Assembly (NCBI GenBank): GCA_015075725.1
Contig: JABTTV010000001.1
Span: 2,418,001-2,482,000 of the forward strand
Direction of reading: 5' to 3'
Source of the DNA: Anaerolineales bacterium
Lineage (GTDB): Bacteria; Chloroflexota; Anaerolineae; Anaerolineales; Villigracilaceae
Length of the DNA stretch: 64,000 nucleotides
The notes under the pieces were generated by a model. That model was not told the origin of the DNA. It ran no database searches and saw only the letters and a list, made by a program, of their open reading frames with translations. Of the stretch, positions 34,337 to 43,553 are shown one piece after another. The position numbers and the translations under genes are program-made. The stretch's first letter is position 1. Each line of letters starts with the position of its first letter.

Positions 34337-37072
34337 TTAGATCAAGCCGAGTTCAATCGCCCGCTTCACAGCCGCCCGACGGTTATTGACGTTGAGTTTA
34401 TTGTAAATGCTCTTGATATGCGTCCGAACCGTGCTCAAAGCAATGACAAGCTCCTGTGCAATCTCGGGACCCGATAACTCGGTCTTGAACAGGCGCAGGA
34501 TGTCCAATTCACGCTGACTAAGCGGCTCGATCAGGGACCCTGAAACTGGTTCAGCGGAAGGAGGCGTTTCTTCCCCGATTCCCTTTCGCTCCGCCTCGAA
34601 CGCCGCCAACAGCTTGCTTGTGTATTCCGGCATGATCTTGCGTGCAGCAACTTCGCGGAGTATCGTCTCCATGTCTGCGCCTTCATCCACGAACATGCGA
34701 ATGTATCCCTCTGATTCAGCCAATTTCAAGGCATGTTCAAGCGATGACAATGCAGCTGACATATCCTCTTGTAGTTGATAGGCGAGCGCTTGAAGAACCA
34801 AGATTTCGATGACACTCCCATTTCTGCCCCCTGCTTCTGCGGCTTTCAAAAGACGATCCAGCAATCCTATTGCCTCCTTGAGTGAATTTTCCACATGCTC
34901 TCTTTGATATTTCGACAACAATATCCTTGCGAAAGTGATTTGCTCAAACTCCCGCAAGTAGCTGGGTTCTTCCTCAATGGACAATTTCCGTTCACGCGCC
35001 CAATTAATCGCCCTGTCCAACTCGCCTTGCTTGATCCACACTCGTACCTTTATTGCTGGTATCGGGCGAACATTGGGGGAAAAATCAGCCGTATACCGAT
35101 GTTCTGCCTCGTCGAGTAATTGGAGTGCATCATCAATATTCCCTTGATTTTCTTGTATTCCCGCCATCGCCACGCGCCATCGAAACGGATATTGCGGGAA
35201 CCCTGTGTGTTCGCCTTGTTCTTTGGTTTTCGACAGGTGCTGTATGGCAATATTCAGGTTGTTTCGCTCGAGTTCAAGTTCACTGAGACCTACATACATA
35301 TCCGCCGTTCCGCGTATCTTTGATGTGCCATGTTCTGCTGCCAACTGCAAGCCTCGTTTGTAGATATGCATCGCGTCATAAAGACGACCTTGTACGATCC
35401 GAATATCCGCCAGGTAGACACTACCCCCGATGGCATCCGAGATGTGTCCAGCTTTCTGTAAGTGAGCCATGCCATCTGCAAATGATTGATAAGCAGCATC
35501 GAGATTCCCAGCAGTCCAAGAAGCAAGTCCCATGAGAGCCGCCGCCGCTCCACGCACTATATCATCGTCTTCAGGTGTAAGGTCAAGCACCTGTTGTGCA
35601 TATTTCATGGTGTCAGGCACGTTGCCCGCAGATACTGCCAACCCAGCGCGGTACATGGCAATCGCTCCTGGAAGCTGTACGAATCCATCTTCCCTCACGA
35701 TCACCATTTCACTTGCTTGACCGTGTTCTTCTTTCATCGTATCCAGCCAGCGTTCGGCATTTTGTAAAAGAACTTCAACACCTTCAATCTTGCCATTACT
35801 TAGCAGCGCTCCAACATACTCAATACTCAACATGGGTCTATATTGAAATATTTCCTCAGGTAACGATTTCATCCAGCTAAGCAACATGGCTTCCTGTCTG
35901 TTCATGCGCATAACTGGTGCTGTCAACTCGATCAAACCCGCCGCTCGTTCAAAATCTGCTCCAACCAAAGCGTGGTGGATCGCTTCCGTTGTTAAGTTAT
36001 TTTTCTCACACCACTCACTGGCACGTCGGTGCAGAGTGGAAACCTGTTCAGGCTGCTCTGTCGTCAAGTGCATACGAAGTACATCGGCAAAAAGATGATG
36101 ATAGCGATACCACTCACGCTTGTCATCCAATGGAATGAGGAATAAATTGCCCCGTTGCAGTTGTTCCAGTTTCGATTTGCTTCCCGGTTGAATGGTCACA
36201 GCGTCACAGAGCGGGCCGTTCAAGCGTTCGAGAATGGATGTTTGAAGCAGAAAGTTTCGAACGGGCTCAGGCTGACGCCTTAACACCTCTTCGACGAGAT
36301 AATCCACAATATAGCGGTGATCTCCGGCAAAAGCCTGAATGAATCCGTGGACATCCTGCTGTCCCTTCATCGAAAGCGCCGCGAGTTGTAGGCCGGCGAT
36401 CCAGCCCTCGGTGCGCTTGTCCAATGCGGCTACTTCTTCTTCTGTGAGGTTCAGACCCATTACTTGATTGAGAAATTCCACGGCTTCAGATGGGGTAAAG
36501 CGCAAGTCTGAGGCGCGGATTTCGGTCAATTGATTTCTGGCACGCAGCCTGGGAGTCGGCAAAGCCGGATCCTCGCGGGTGGTGATAACCAAATGCATTT
36601 GGGGAGGCAGGTTGTCGATCAAAAAGGTGAGAGCATCATCGACCGATTTAGAATCCGTGAGGTGGTAGTCATCGAGAACGAGGATGAAATTATTCGAGAG
36701 GATGGTGATCTCATTGAGTAATGCTGTTGATACTGTTTCAATGGGTGGTGATTGCGGCGATTGGAGTGCATCCAGCAATCCTGCCCCCAGATTCGGGGAA
36801 ATTTTCTGCAATGCACTTATGACATAGATGAGGAAACGCACAGGGTCATTGTCGTTTTCATCCAGCGACAGCCATGCAGCCTGCTGCCCGCAATTCACAA
36901 TCCATTCGCTGACCAAGGTGCTTTTCCCAAAGCCGGCCGGAGCGGAGATCAGGGTCAGTTTATGACCCGTAGTGAGTCCATCAGATAGTTGTTTAACTAA
37001 TCGGGAACGGGCTACTACTTTTGGAGGAAGCAGTGGGATGAAGAACTTGGTGGCTAGAACTGAAGCAGGCAT
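34337..37072 (-). CDS. MalT-like ATP-dependent LuxR-family regulator (LAL, STAND family)
   Basis: 911 residues. Order: short N-terminal lead (TKFFIPLLPPKVVARSRL), STAND NTPase with Walker A APAGFGKST (44-52) and Walker B FILVLDDYHL, winged-helix region (EWYRYHHLFADVLR), TPR-like helical sensor domain (about 400-830), and a C-terminal LuxR helix-turn-helix (about 845-911: LSQRELDILRLFKTELSGPE, VRTHIKSIYNKL). MalT of E. coli has this architecture and activates from GGGGA boxes when bound to inducer and ATP. The two GGGGA-box promoters at 32753 and 34220 adjoin this gene and are its probable targets. TATAAT lies 6 nt before ATG 37072 with no SD. Confidence 0.93.
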   Translation of the reverse strand: MPASVLATKFFIPLLPPKVVARSRLVKQLSDGLTTGHKLTLISAPAGFGKSTLVSEWIVNCGQQAAWLSLDENDNDPVRFLIYVISALQKISPNLGAGLLDALQSPQSPPIETVSTALLNEITILSNNFILVLDDYHLTDSKSVDDALTFLIDNLPPQMHLVITTREDPALPTPRLRARNQLTEIRASDLRFTPSEAVEFLNQVMGLNLTEEEVAALDKRTEGWIAGLQLAALSMKGQQDVHGFIQAFAGDHRYIVDYLVEEVLRRQPEPVRNFLLQTSILERLNGPLCDAVTIQPGSKSKLEQLQRGNLFLIPLDDKREWYRYHHLFADVLRMHLTTEQPEQVSTLHRRASEWCEKNNLTTEAIHHALVGADFERAAGLIELTAPVMRMNRQEAMLLSWMKSLPEEIFQYRPMLSIEYVGALLSNGKIEGVEVLLQNAERWLDTMKEEHGQASEMVIVREDGFVQLPGAIAMYRAGLAVSAGNVPDTMKYAQQVLDLTPEDDDIVRGAAAALMGLASWTAGNLDAAYQSFADGMAHLQKAGHISDAIGGSVYLADIRIVQGRLYDAMHIYKRGLQLAAEHGTSKIRGTADMYVGLSELELERNNLNIAIQHLSKTKEQGEHTGFPQYPFRWRVAMAGIQENQGNIDDALQLLDEAEHRYTADFSPNVRPIPAIKVRVWIKQGELDRAINWARERKLSIEEEPSYLREFEQITFARILLSKYQREHVENSLKEAIGLLDRLLKAAEAGGRNGSVIEILVLQALAYQLQEDMSAALSSLEHALKLAESEGYIRMFVDEGADMETILREVAARKIMPEYTSKLLAAFEAERKGIGEETPPSAEPVSGSLIEPLSQRELDILRLFKTELSGPEIAQELVIALSTVRTHIKSIYNKLNVNNRRAAVKRAIELGLI

Positions 37073-37078
37073 ATATTC

Positions 37079-37084
37079 ATTATA
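37079..37084 (-). promoter_or_regulatory. Leaderless-type -10 box of the MalT-like gene
   Basis: TATAAT on the minus strand ends 6 nt before ATG 37072; no SD lies between. The rest of 37073-37248 shows nothing else clear. Confidence 0.6.
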
Positions 37085-37248
37085 TTATCGCAACCCATCC
37101 TTCAAGATGGTGTTTGTCTGTAATAACCAACAAAGAAGGTTGCATATTGCCAAATTTGCGAGCAGAGATGCTGGATGTACTTCAGGCTTCCATCTTGAAG
37201 CAGTAAACCTTACAGAGATCATGTGAAATTCTCCATTCCTAAATGCCT

Positions 37249-37620
37249 TCACTTGGAGATTCGAGCCGATTTTCGGATCGCCTCTATCAATTCTCCGTTT
37301 GGTTTCTTTTTACTAATAAAGGCAGATGCTCCAACTTTTTTGGCGCGTTCATGATTTGATTGATCGTCATAAAAACTGAGAATAATCACAGCACATCTTG
37401 GAAAGTCACGGTGGAGGCGTTCGGTCAGGGCAATGCCATCCATGCCGGGGAGTTGGATGTCTGTCACGACCACATCGGGTTGGAGATCCCGGACCAATTG
37501 CATGGCCTCCCAACCATCACCTGTTTCACCCGCAACAATGAAATCCGCTTCAGTGCTGAGCCACATCCGAAGCCCTTTGCGAGTGCCGGCTTCTTCGTCG
37601 ACAATCAGGATATTGATCAT
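37249..37620 (-). CDS. Stand-alone response-regulator receiver domain
   Basis: 123 residues, only a CheY-like receiver. Acidic residues DEE (8-10), phosphoacceptor Asp 54 (VVVTDIQLPGMDG), a Ser in place of the usual Thr (IILSF) and Lys in FISKKK. No output domain follows, so it may pass phosphate to or sequester it from the nearby kinase (38409) or bind a partner. TATACT lies 6 nt before ATG 37620 with no SD. It is divergent from the NarL-type regulator gene across the 18-bp palindrome. Confidence 0.85.
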   Translation of the reverse strand: MINILIVDEEAGTRKGLRMWLSTEADFIVAGETGDGWEAMQLVRDLQPDVVVTDIQLPGMDGIALTERLHRDFPRCAVIILSFYDDQSNHERAKKVGASAFISKKKPNGELIEAIRKSARISK

Positions 37621-37677
37621 GCCTACAGTATATTAAGAGCGGATGTAATTCACATCGGGAGAAGGTCTGTTTCCCAA

Positions 37678-37718
37678 CTCAGACTTAAGTCTGAGACCCA
37701 TGAAATGAGGGTTATAAT
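37678..37718 (+). promoter_or_regulatory. Perfect 18-bp palindrome and -10 box upstream of the NarL-type regulator gene
   Basis: CTCAGACTTAAGTCTGAG (37678-37695) is a perfect palindrome; TATAAT is at 37713-37718, so the right arm lies over the -35 position. It stands between the divergent genes starting at 37620 and 37744. Confidence 0.7.
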
Positions 37719-37743
37719 GACTATGTAACCGGGAGGGTCGCTT

Positions 37744-38388
37744 ATGAGCATTTGCATTTTGATAGCAGATGATCATGCTGTCGTGCGCCAGGGGTTACGG
37801 ATGTTTCTGGAAATGGATGCCGATTTTGAGGTGGTCGGGGAAGCGGAAAATGGGGAGGATGCCGTCCGGATGGCTGGCGAACTTCAGCCCGATATCGTCC
37901 TGATGGATTTGATCATGCCGGTCATGGACGGTATCACAGCCACGTCCAGGATCCGGCGGCAATACCCGGATGTGGAAGTAATCGCTTTAACAAGTGTCCT
38001 GGATGATGGCTCTATTTTTGGAGCGATCCGGGCAGGAGCGATCGGATACTTATTAAAAGATACAAAAGCCGATAAATTGATCTACGCGGTTAAATCGGCT
38101 GTTGCGGGACAGGTTCAGCTTTCACCCGAGGTTGCAAAACGATTGTTGAAGGAAATTGATCTTCCAGCGATGTCAGGGCATCTCACGGATCGGGAAAGCG
38201 ATATCCTTCGAATGCTCGCATCAGGGTACTCAAATAAGGGAATTGCCCGGGATCTGAATATCGGGGAAAAGACCGTCAAAACGCATGTCAGCAGTATTCT
38301 TTCAAAATTGGGAGTAACCAGCAGGACCCAGGCTGTTGTCTATGCTTTGCGGACTGGACTGATCATGTTACCTCCCGGACAATCGTAA
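37744..38388 (+). CDS. NarL/LuxR-family response regulator
   Basis: 214 residues, SD GGGAGGG before ATG 37744. Receiver with acidic pair DD (9-10), phosphoacceptor Asp 55 (DIVLMDLIMPVMDG), Thr in ALTS and Lys in YLLKDTK; C-terminal LuxR helix-turn-helix (LTDRESDILRMLASGYSNKG, TVKTHVSSILSKL). Its kinase follows directly with a 20-nt gap. It may bind the palindrome at 37678-37695 and regulate itself and the divergent receiver; this is inferred from position. Confidence 0.93.
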   Translation: MSICILIADDHAVVRQGLRMFLEMDADFEVVGEAENGEDAVRMAGELQPDIVLMDLIMPVMDGITATSRIRRQYPDVEVIALTSVLDDGSIFGAIRAGAIGYLLKDTKADKLIYAVKSAVAGQVQLSPEVAKRLLKEIDLPAMSGHLTDRESDILRMLASGYSNKGIARDLNIGEKTVKTHVSSILSKLGVTSRTQAVVYALRTGLIMLPPGQS

Positions 38389-38408
38389 GCCGGTTGGGAG
38401 GGTCTCCT

Positions 38409-40367
38409 TTGGCATCGTTTGACGAGAATTCAGCTGGGAATGAATGGCTGCAGTGGATTCAGGCGTTTGAGCATGCCGAATGGGGAATAGTCATCAACAG
38501 AGCCGACGCTACTACACTGGAGATCATGAACGCAGCCTTTGCAAGGATGTATGGATACTCAATTGATGAATTAAGAGATCAGCCCATCGAATCGATTTTT
38601 GTCCCGGAGGAAAGGGTAAATCTGCCAAAGTGGATCGAGGAAGCTCACCGGAAAGGCCACATCAGTTATGAAAGCAGACACCTGCGGAAAGATGGCACTG
38701 TTTTCCCTGTAAGTGTCGATGTTACAGCTGTAAAGGATAAACAGGGCAAGGTTTTATACAGGGTGGTCAACGTTCAGGATATCTCGCAAAGGAAAGCAGC
38801 GGAAAATGCCCTTCGAGATAGTGAACAAAGGAGTGCTGCGATCATCGCGACCCTGACGGAAGGCATCGTCTTTCATAACGCGGACGGCATGATCACGCTT
38901 TGTAATGCCGCGGCGGAGCGAATCCTGGGGCTTTCCGTCGACCAGATCCTGGGTCGTACCTCCATTGACCCTCGCTGGAGAACGATCCATGAAGATGGTT
39001 CTCCATTTCCAGGAGAAACGCATCCTGCGATGGTGACTCTACATACAGGTACCTCATTATCCAACGTTGTCATGGGTATTTACAAGCCGGATGACACACT
39101 GACCTGGATTTCCATCAGCACCCACGCTCTGTTTTCTTCAGAAAATGACAATCCATATGGGGTTGTTGTCTCATTTACCGATATCACCGATCAGAAATCG
39201 ATGTACGAATTGCTTGAACAGCGCGTGGCAGTACGGACGCGCGAATTGAAAGCGTTCCTGGAAGTATCCCAGATCGTAAACTCGAACCTGGAGTTGGGTC
39301 CGCTGCTCAAGATCATCCTGGAACAACTTAAGAAAGTGATCGATTATGCGGGTGCTGGAATTGCAAAATTGGATGGAGACGATTTTGTCGTTGTCGAATA
39401 CTTAGGCATTGTTCCGCGCGAAACCATGCTCGGATTTCGATCGTCCGTGTACCAGGATACCGGTTATCGAAAAGTGGCAGAGTCGAAGCAGCCGGTCATC
39501 ATTGATGATATATGGAGAAATGATCCGTGGCTAAACTTGCTGCGGAATATCACCAATCAAGATATGCTCGCCAAATTTCGTGATATCCACTCCTGGATGG
39601 GGATACCGCTGATCAGCCACGATCAGTTGATCGGTGTACTGCGGCTCGATCATCAGGAGCCCGGGCACTTCACCAGCGCACACGCCGATTTGGGATTGGC
39701 ATTTGCGAATCAAGCTGCCATTGCCATCGAGAACGCCAGGCTTCATGAGCAGGCACTGAGACTCGCCGCCTTTCAGGAACGACAAAGATTGGCACGTGAA
39801 CTTCATGATTCTGTCTCTCAGGCGTTGTATGGGATCGCGCTCGGCGCGCGAACGGCTCAGATGAGGCTGGAAACTGAACCTGAAAAGCTGGCGGAGCCCC
39901 TGGACTATATTCTTTCCCTCGCCGAGGCGGGTGTCTCCGAAATGCGTGCGTTGATTTTCGAACTGCGCCCCGAGTCGCTACAAAATGAAGGATTGGTGGC
40001 TGCAATTACCAAGCAATCGGACGCGTTGCATGCGCGTTATAACCTGCAAGTAATCACAGATTTCGGACCTGAGCCTGATATTTCTCTCGATTGGAAGGAA
40101 GCGCTCTATCGGATTACACAGGAGGCGATGCAGAACATTGCCAAGCATTCTCATGCAACGAAGGCTGAAGTTCGACTCCATCAAAAGGACAGTTACCTCG
40201 TATTGGAGATTCATGATAACGGAATGGGATTCGATCCAGGGCGTGAACATCCGGGCCATCTTGGGCTGCAATCCATGCAGGAGCGTGTCGCTCAGATCGG
40301 CGGCACGTTTACCGTTGTCAGTCAACCTGGGATTGGGACTACGATCTCTGTCTCAATACCGCTCTAA
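38409..40367 (+). CDS. Soluble NarX-type histidine kinase with two PAS domains and a GAF domain
   Basis: 652 residues. The start is taken as TTG 38409, because GGGAGGG lies exactly 6 nt upstream; TTG 38394 overlaps that SD. Domains: PAS (about 10-135, with MYGYSIDEL and the PAC RKDGTVFPV), PAS (about 140-265), GAF (about 290-450), HisKA_3 with the phospho-His in LARELHDSVSQALYG (near 465), and HATPase_c with DNGMGFDP and GHLGLQSMQERV. No membrane segment, so it senses an internal signal. It partners the regulator at 37744. Confidence 0.92.
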   Translation: MASFDENSAGNEWLQWIQAFEHAEWGIVINRADATTLEIMNAAFARMYGYSIDELRDQPIESIFVPEERVNLPKWIEEAHRKGHISYESRHLRKDGTVFPVSVDVTAVKDKQGKVLYRVVNVQDISQRKAAENALRDSEQRSAAIIATLTEGIVFHNADGMITLCNAAAERILGLSVDQILGRTSIDPRWRTIHEDGSPFPGETHPAMVTLHTGTSLSNVVMGIYKPDDTLTWISISTHALFSSENDNPYGVVVSFTDITDQKSMYELLEQRVAVRTRELKAFLEVSQIVNSNLELGPLLKIILEQLKKVIDYAGAGIAKLDGDDFVVVEYLGIVPRETMLGFRSSVYQDTGYRKVAESKQPVIIDDIWRNDPWLNLLRNITNQDMLAKFRDIHSWMGIPLISHDQLIGVLRLDHQEPGHFTSAHADLGLAFANQAAIAIENARLHEQALRLAAFQERQRLARELHDSVSQALYGIALGARTAQMRLETEPEKLAEPLDYILSLAEAGVSEMRALIFELRPESLQNEGLVAAITKQSDALHARYNLQVITDFGPEPDISLDWKEALYRITQEAMQNIAKHSHATKAEVRLHQKDSYLVLEIHDNGMGFDPGREHPGHLGLQSMQERVAQIGGTFTVVSQPGIGTTISVSIPL

Positions 40368-40545
40368 ATGATATTGAATACGGGGGAATCGTGCTGCCTA
40401 GGCACAAAAGAGTAGGAAAATCTCCGCCAAAAGTTCGATGACAACCTAAACGGGCTATATACAATGAACTAAATACTCTGCTGAGCTTTGACTGTGTATT
40501 TTCCAGGCTCAGAATTGGCACAATGCATGTATTGGAACCCAAACA

Positions 40546-40607
40546 GGCAGCGATGCCGGGTATAAAGTTCTGCCCATTATTTTATAGGTTCAAAAAAGGA
40601 GAATCCA
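40546..40607 (+). promoter_or_regulatory. Conserved 5' leader element, copy 4
   Basis: GGCAGCGATGCC (40546-40557; GCGA tetraloop), then GGGTATAAAG and ATTATTTTATAGGTTC before AAAAAAGGAG and the pseudogene ATG. It is on the plus strand, 6 kb from the other three copies. I see nothing else clear in 40368-40545. Confidence 0.65.
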
Positions 40608-40886
40608 ATGAAAGCAATTGTATATACAGAATACGGGTCCCCCGATGTTCTTCAACTCAAAGAGGTAGCCAAACCGACACCCAAAGACAATGAAGTCCTC
40701 GTAAAAGTTTATGCAGTCTCTGTAAATGCAGCCGACCTTCATCTCCTCTGAGCTGACCCGTTCCTGATGCGCCCGAGCTCCGGACCACTAAAACCCAAAA
40801 ACCAGATCCTCGGTCTGACATTGCGGGACGGGTTGAACCAGTTGATAAAAACGTAAAGGAGTTCACGCCTTCATTGAAAGGAAAAC
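40608..40886 (+). pseudogene. Degraded NADPH:quinone-oxidoreductase gene
   Basis: Begins with a good SD and ATG and reads [19 protein letters not shown], a close relative of the intact protein at 30326-31237. It meets TGA after NAADLHLL, continues in frame as ADPFLMR and LKPKNQILG, then loses one base near 40817; in the shifted frame SDIAGRVEPVDKNVKEF follows. Homology ends near residue 88, where the next gene begins, so the Rossmann half has been deleted. Confidence 0.88.
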
Positions 40887-40888
40887 TC

Positions 40889-41227
40889 ATGGAAGTACTT
40901 AAATTGATCAACATCGGACTTCGCTTTCTGCTCGAACTTTGTATCCTCGCCATATTCGGATACTGGGGTTTCACAACAGGTAGCAACATCTTCATGAAAT
41001 TCGTGCTTGGCTTGGGCGCTCCCATCCTGTTCGCTGTGGTGTGGGGAACCTTCCTTGCTCCGAAATCCCCCCTGCGCTTGCACGAACCCTGGCTGTTCTT
41101 GCTGGAACTTGTTGTGTTTGGTCTTGCCACCTGGGCGTTGTACAACACAGGCAAGGTCGATTTGACCGTCGTATTTGGCGGAATCTATATTCTCAACAAA
41201 ATTTTGATGGTAATTTGGAGGCAATAA
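40889..41227 (+). CDS. YrdB / DUF2568 family membrane protein
   Basis: 112 residues from ATG 40889, with AAAGG upstream. Four membrane segments; LNIGLRFLLELCILAIFGYWGF and later APKSPLRL fit the DUF2568/YrdB pattern. Function unknown. It now lies directly behind the quinone-reductase pseudogene and probably uses that gene's promoter and leader. Its stop overlaps the ATG of the next gene (TAATG). Confidence 0.85.
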   Translation: MEVLKLINIGLRFLLELCILAIFGYWGFTTGSNIFMKFVLGLGAPILFAVVWGTFLAPKSPLRLHEPWLFLLELVVFGLATWALYNTGKVDLTVVFGGIYILNKILMVIWRQ

Positions 41228-41859
41228 TGAACAAAAGAAATTTGCTCGCGTTTTTCGGTTTTCTCTATGTTGTAGTTTGGGTGATCGGACTTTTGATACC
41301 CACAGGGACGCTTTCGCCATCCATGTCCAATGCGGAGATTCAGCAGGTTTTGGTTTCCCATCAACTTGCACGGTGGATACAAATCTATCTCATTGATGGC
41401 ATTGCAGGCGTTTCTGTCCTTCTCTTTGGCGTGATGGCCGCGAGTTTTTTTCAGCTCGCCGAAGAAAAGAAACTTGCTTGGGTTGTTTTGGGCGCAGGGA
41501 TCGCCGCAGGTACCATCTCGCTGGTGCAGGCGGGTGTTCAGCTAACTCTCGTCAACTCTGACCTGTTAGCTTCGGCGGAAACTCCCTTCCGTACGTTACT
41601 GGTGCTGGTGAACCAAATTGATACGTTCAAGTTGATGGCATTGGCATTGCTCAGCGTATCCACATCCAGCCTTGGTTTGCGCACCCACCTCATCCCGGCC
41701 TGGATTAACTGGCTCGGGATCATCCTCTCCATCGCTCTCTTGCTCGGTGGACTTAGTTTCGTCTTCGCCAGCTCCATGCTGACCGCAATTCTGTTTGCTT
41801 CACTGCCGATGTTGCTTGTGTGGGTAGGCGCGGTCAGCGCGACTGAGTGGGACAGGTAA
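41227..41859 (+). CDS. DUF4386-like six-span membrane protein
   Basis: 210 residues from ATG 41227, which overlaps the preceding stop and has GGAGG upstream; a longer frame from 41041 lies inside the previous gene. About six membrane segments, with GFLYVVVWVIGLLIP at the start and a hydrophobic C terminus. The layout is like DUF4386 proteins, but I am not certain. It may be coupled to the YrdB-type protein. Confidence 0.7.
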   Translation: MNKRNLLAFFGFLYVVVWVIGLLIPTGTLSPSMSNAEIQQVLVSHQLARWIQIYLIDGIAGVSVLLFGVMAASFFQLAEEKKLAWVVLGAGIAAGTISLVQAGVQLTLVNSDLLASAETPFRTLLVLVNQIDTFKLMALALLSVSTSSLGLRTHLIPAWINWLGIILSIALLLGGLSFVFASSMLTAILFASLPMLLVWVGAVSATEWDR

Positions 41860-41882
41860 AATAAAGCGAGAGGAATTCCATA

Positions 41883-42434
41883 ATGCAAAGAATAAATCAG
41901 AACACCGCCCTGATCATTATCGACGTTCAAAAAGGGTTCGACGAACCTGTTTGGGGTAGTAGGAACAATCCGCAAGCCGAGGATAACATCGCCAAGTTGT
42001 TGGAATCATGGCGTAAGCATGGACGCCCGATCTTCCACATTCAGCACATGTCCCTCTCGCCAACTTCACCGCTACATCCCAACCACCCTGGCAACGCCAT
42101 CAAAGGCGCACTGCAACCAAGCGCGGGTGAACCGTTGATCCAGAAAAACGTCAACAGCGCCTTCATCGGCACAGATTTGGAACAGCAACTTCGCAAACGC
42201 GGATGTAAATCGTTGGTCATCGTAGGTTTCACCACCCCGCACTGCGTATCTACCACGACGCGCATGGCAGGCAACCTTGGCTTTGAAACCTACCTTGTCT
42301 CAGATGCTACTGCCGCCTTTGAACTCACTGGTCACGACGGGCGGAAATACTCCGCGCAGGAAATTCATGATGTGACGATAGCGACCCTGAACAGCGAATT
42401 TGCCACAGTTGTGAAAACGAATGAATTACTATAA
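41883..42434 (+). CDS. Isochorismatase-family cysteine hydrolase
   Basis: 183 residues with SD GAGAGGA. The catalytic triad is complete: Asp 14 (ALIIIDVQKGF), Lys 88 (LIQKNVNSAF) and Cys 121 (TTPHCVSTT), with the family cis-peptide region before the Cys. Members hydrolyse isochorismate, nicotinamide or related amides; length and loops fit a nicotinamidase/YcaC-like group, but substrate is not readable. A 38-bp segment of its 3' part is duplicated exactly in the remnant at 19647-19684. Confidence 0.92.
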   Translation: MQRINQNTALIIIDVQKGFDEPVWGSRNNPQAEDNIAKLLESWRKHGRPIFHIQHMSLSPTSPLHPNHPGNAIKGALQPSAGEPLIQKNVNSAFIGTDLEQQLRKRGCKSLVIVGFTTPHCVSTTTRMAGNLGFETYLVSDATAAFELTGHDGRKYSAQEIHDVTIATLNSEFATVVKTNELL

Positions 42435-42473
42435 ACAAATGAACCAATTGCATTGTGTTGATTTTATTCAGAG

Positions 42474-42487
42474 TATAATGCCACGCT
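42474..42487 (+). promoter_or_regulatory. Leaderless-type promoter of the second kinase gene
   Basis: TATAAT (42474-42479) ends 8 nt before ATG 42488 and no SD lies between. A TTGTGT 15 nt upstream is the only -35 candidate. Confidence 0.6.
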
Positions 42488-43546
42488 ATGTCAGTCAAAA
42501 TGCAACCGTCCACGATCGAGTCTGAAATTACGCCCAGGTCTTTCCTCACCGACGAAGAAAAACTTCAGCTCATCGCGAAAGTCTCTGCCGATGCCATCTA
42601 CGATTGGGATATCGTAGTTGGTGAAACGCGCTGGAACCACGGGTTGCAGACTTTGTTCGGTTACGCGGATAAAGATGTGATGACGCACACCTGGTGGGAA
42701 GATCACGTCCACCCTGATGATCGCGCAGGTGCGATTGCAAGCGTGGCAGAGGCGATCCAGAATCGAGCTAAATACTGGTCCATGGAATATCGTTACCTGC
42801 GAGCCGATGGCAGTTATGCCCATGTCATCGACCGCGGGTATTTTATTTATGATAAGAACGGCAAGGCGCTGCGCATGATCGGCGCGATGGTGGATGTGAC
42901 CGCCCGCGTCAATCTGGCGGAGTCGCAGATGCAGGCGGCGATCGAGGAACGTCAACGCCTCGCTCGTGATTTGCACGATACTGTCGCCCAGACCTTGTAC
43001 AGTCTGACGCTTCTTTCGGAGGCTGTGCGCCGTCTTGCGAACAGCGGAGACCTGGATCAGGTTCAGGCGTATGCCGGACGTTTGGGAGAAACCGCCCAGC
43101 AATCGTTAAGAGAGATGCGTCTGCTCGTCTATGAGATGCGTTCACAGGCGTTGGAACAGGATGGGCTGGTGAAGACGCTCCAGAACCGTCTCGATGCCGT
43201 TGAAAAACGTTCGGGGATCCAAGTCGATTTTCAGGCGGATGTCAAAACGAAATTACCGGTATTGGTGGAAGAGGGTCTGTTTTACATTGCCAGTGAAGCG
43301 TTGAATAATTCACTTAAACATGCCATGGCAGGTTCGTTGACCATTAATCTGAAGTCCGATGAAGCTGGGGTGGAATTGGAGATCCGCGATAACGGTCGCG
43401 GTTTCGATGTGAAAGCGCTGGGCAATGAAGGCGGGTTCGGGCTTTCCAACATGCGCGAACGGACAGAAAAACTTGGCGGGATGATTCAAGTTGAATCATC
43501 GGATGGAGCAGGGACAAAGATTTCGGTGAAGATTCCTTTTGAGTAG
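42488..43546 (+). CDS. PAS-domain NarX-type histidine kinase
   Basis: 352 residues. One PAS/PAC domain (about 28-145: YDWDIVVGETRWNHGLQTLF, MEYRYLRADGSYAHV, MIGAMVDVTAR), then HisKA_3 with phospho-His in LARDLHDTVAQTLYS (near 162), and HATPase_c (DNGRGFDV, GGFGLSNMRERTEKLGG). No membrane segment. The response regulator gene follows after 7 nt. PAS type with WN at the start suggests a small-molecule or redox signal, but no cofactor residues can be named. It is probably leaderless. Confidence 0.93.
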   Translation: MSVKMQPSTIESEITPRSFLTDEEKLQLIAKVSADAIYDWDIVVGETRWNHGLQTLFGYADKDVMTHTWWEDHVHPDDRAGAIASVAEAIQNRAKYWSMEYRYLRADGSYAHVIDRGYFIYDKNGKALRMIGAMVDVTARVNLAESQMQAAIEERQRLARDLHDTVAQTLYSLTLLSEAVRRLANSGDLDQVQAYAGRLGETAQQSLREMRLLVYEMRSQALEQDGLVKTLQNRLDAVEKRSGIQVDFQADVKTKLPVLVEEGLFYIASEALNNSLKHAMAGSLTINLKSDEAGVELEIRDNGRGFDVKALGNEGGFGLSNMRERTEKLGGMIQVESSDGAGTKISVKIPFE

Positions 43547-43553
43547 AGGTGCC

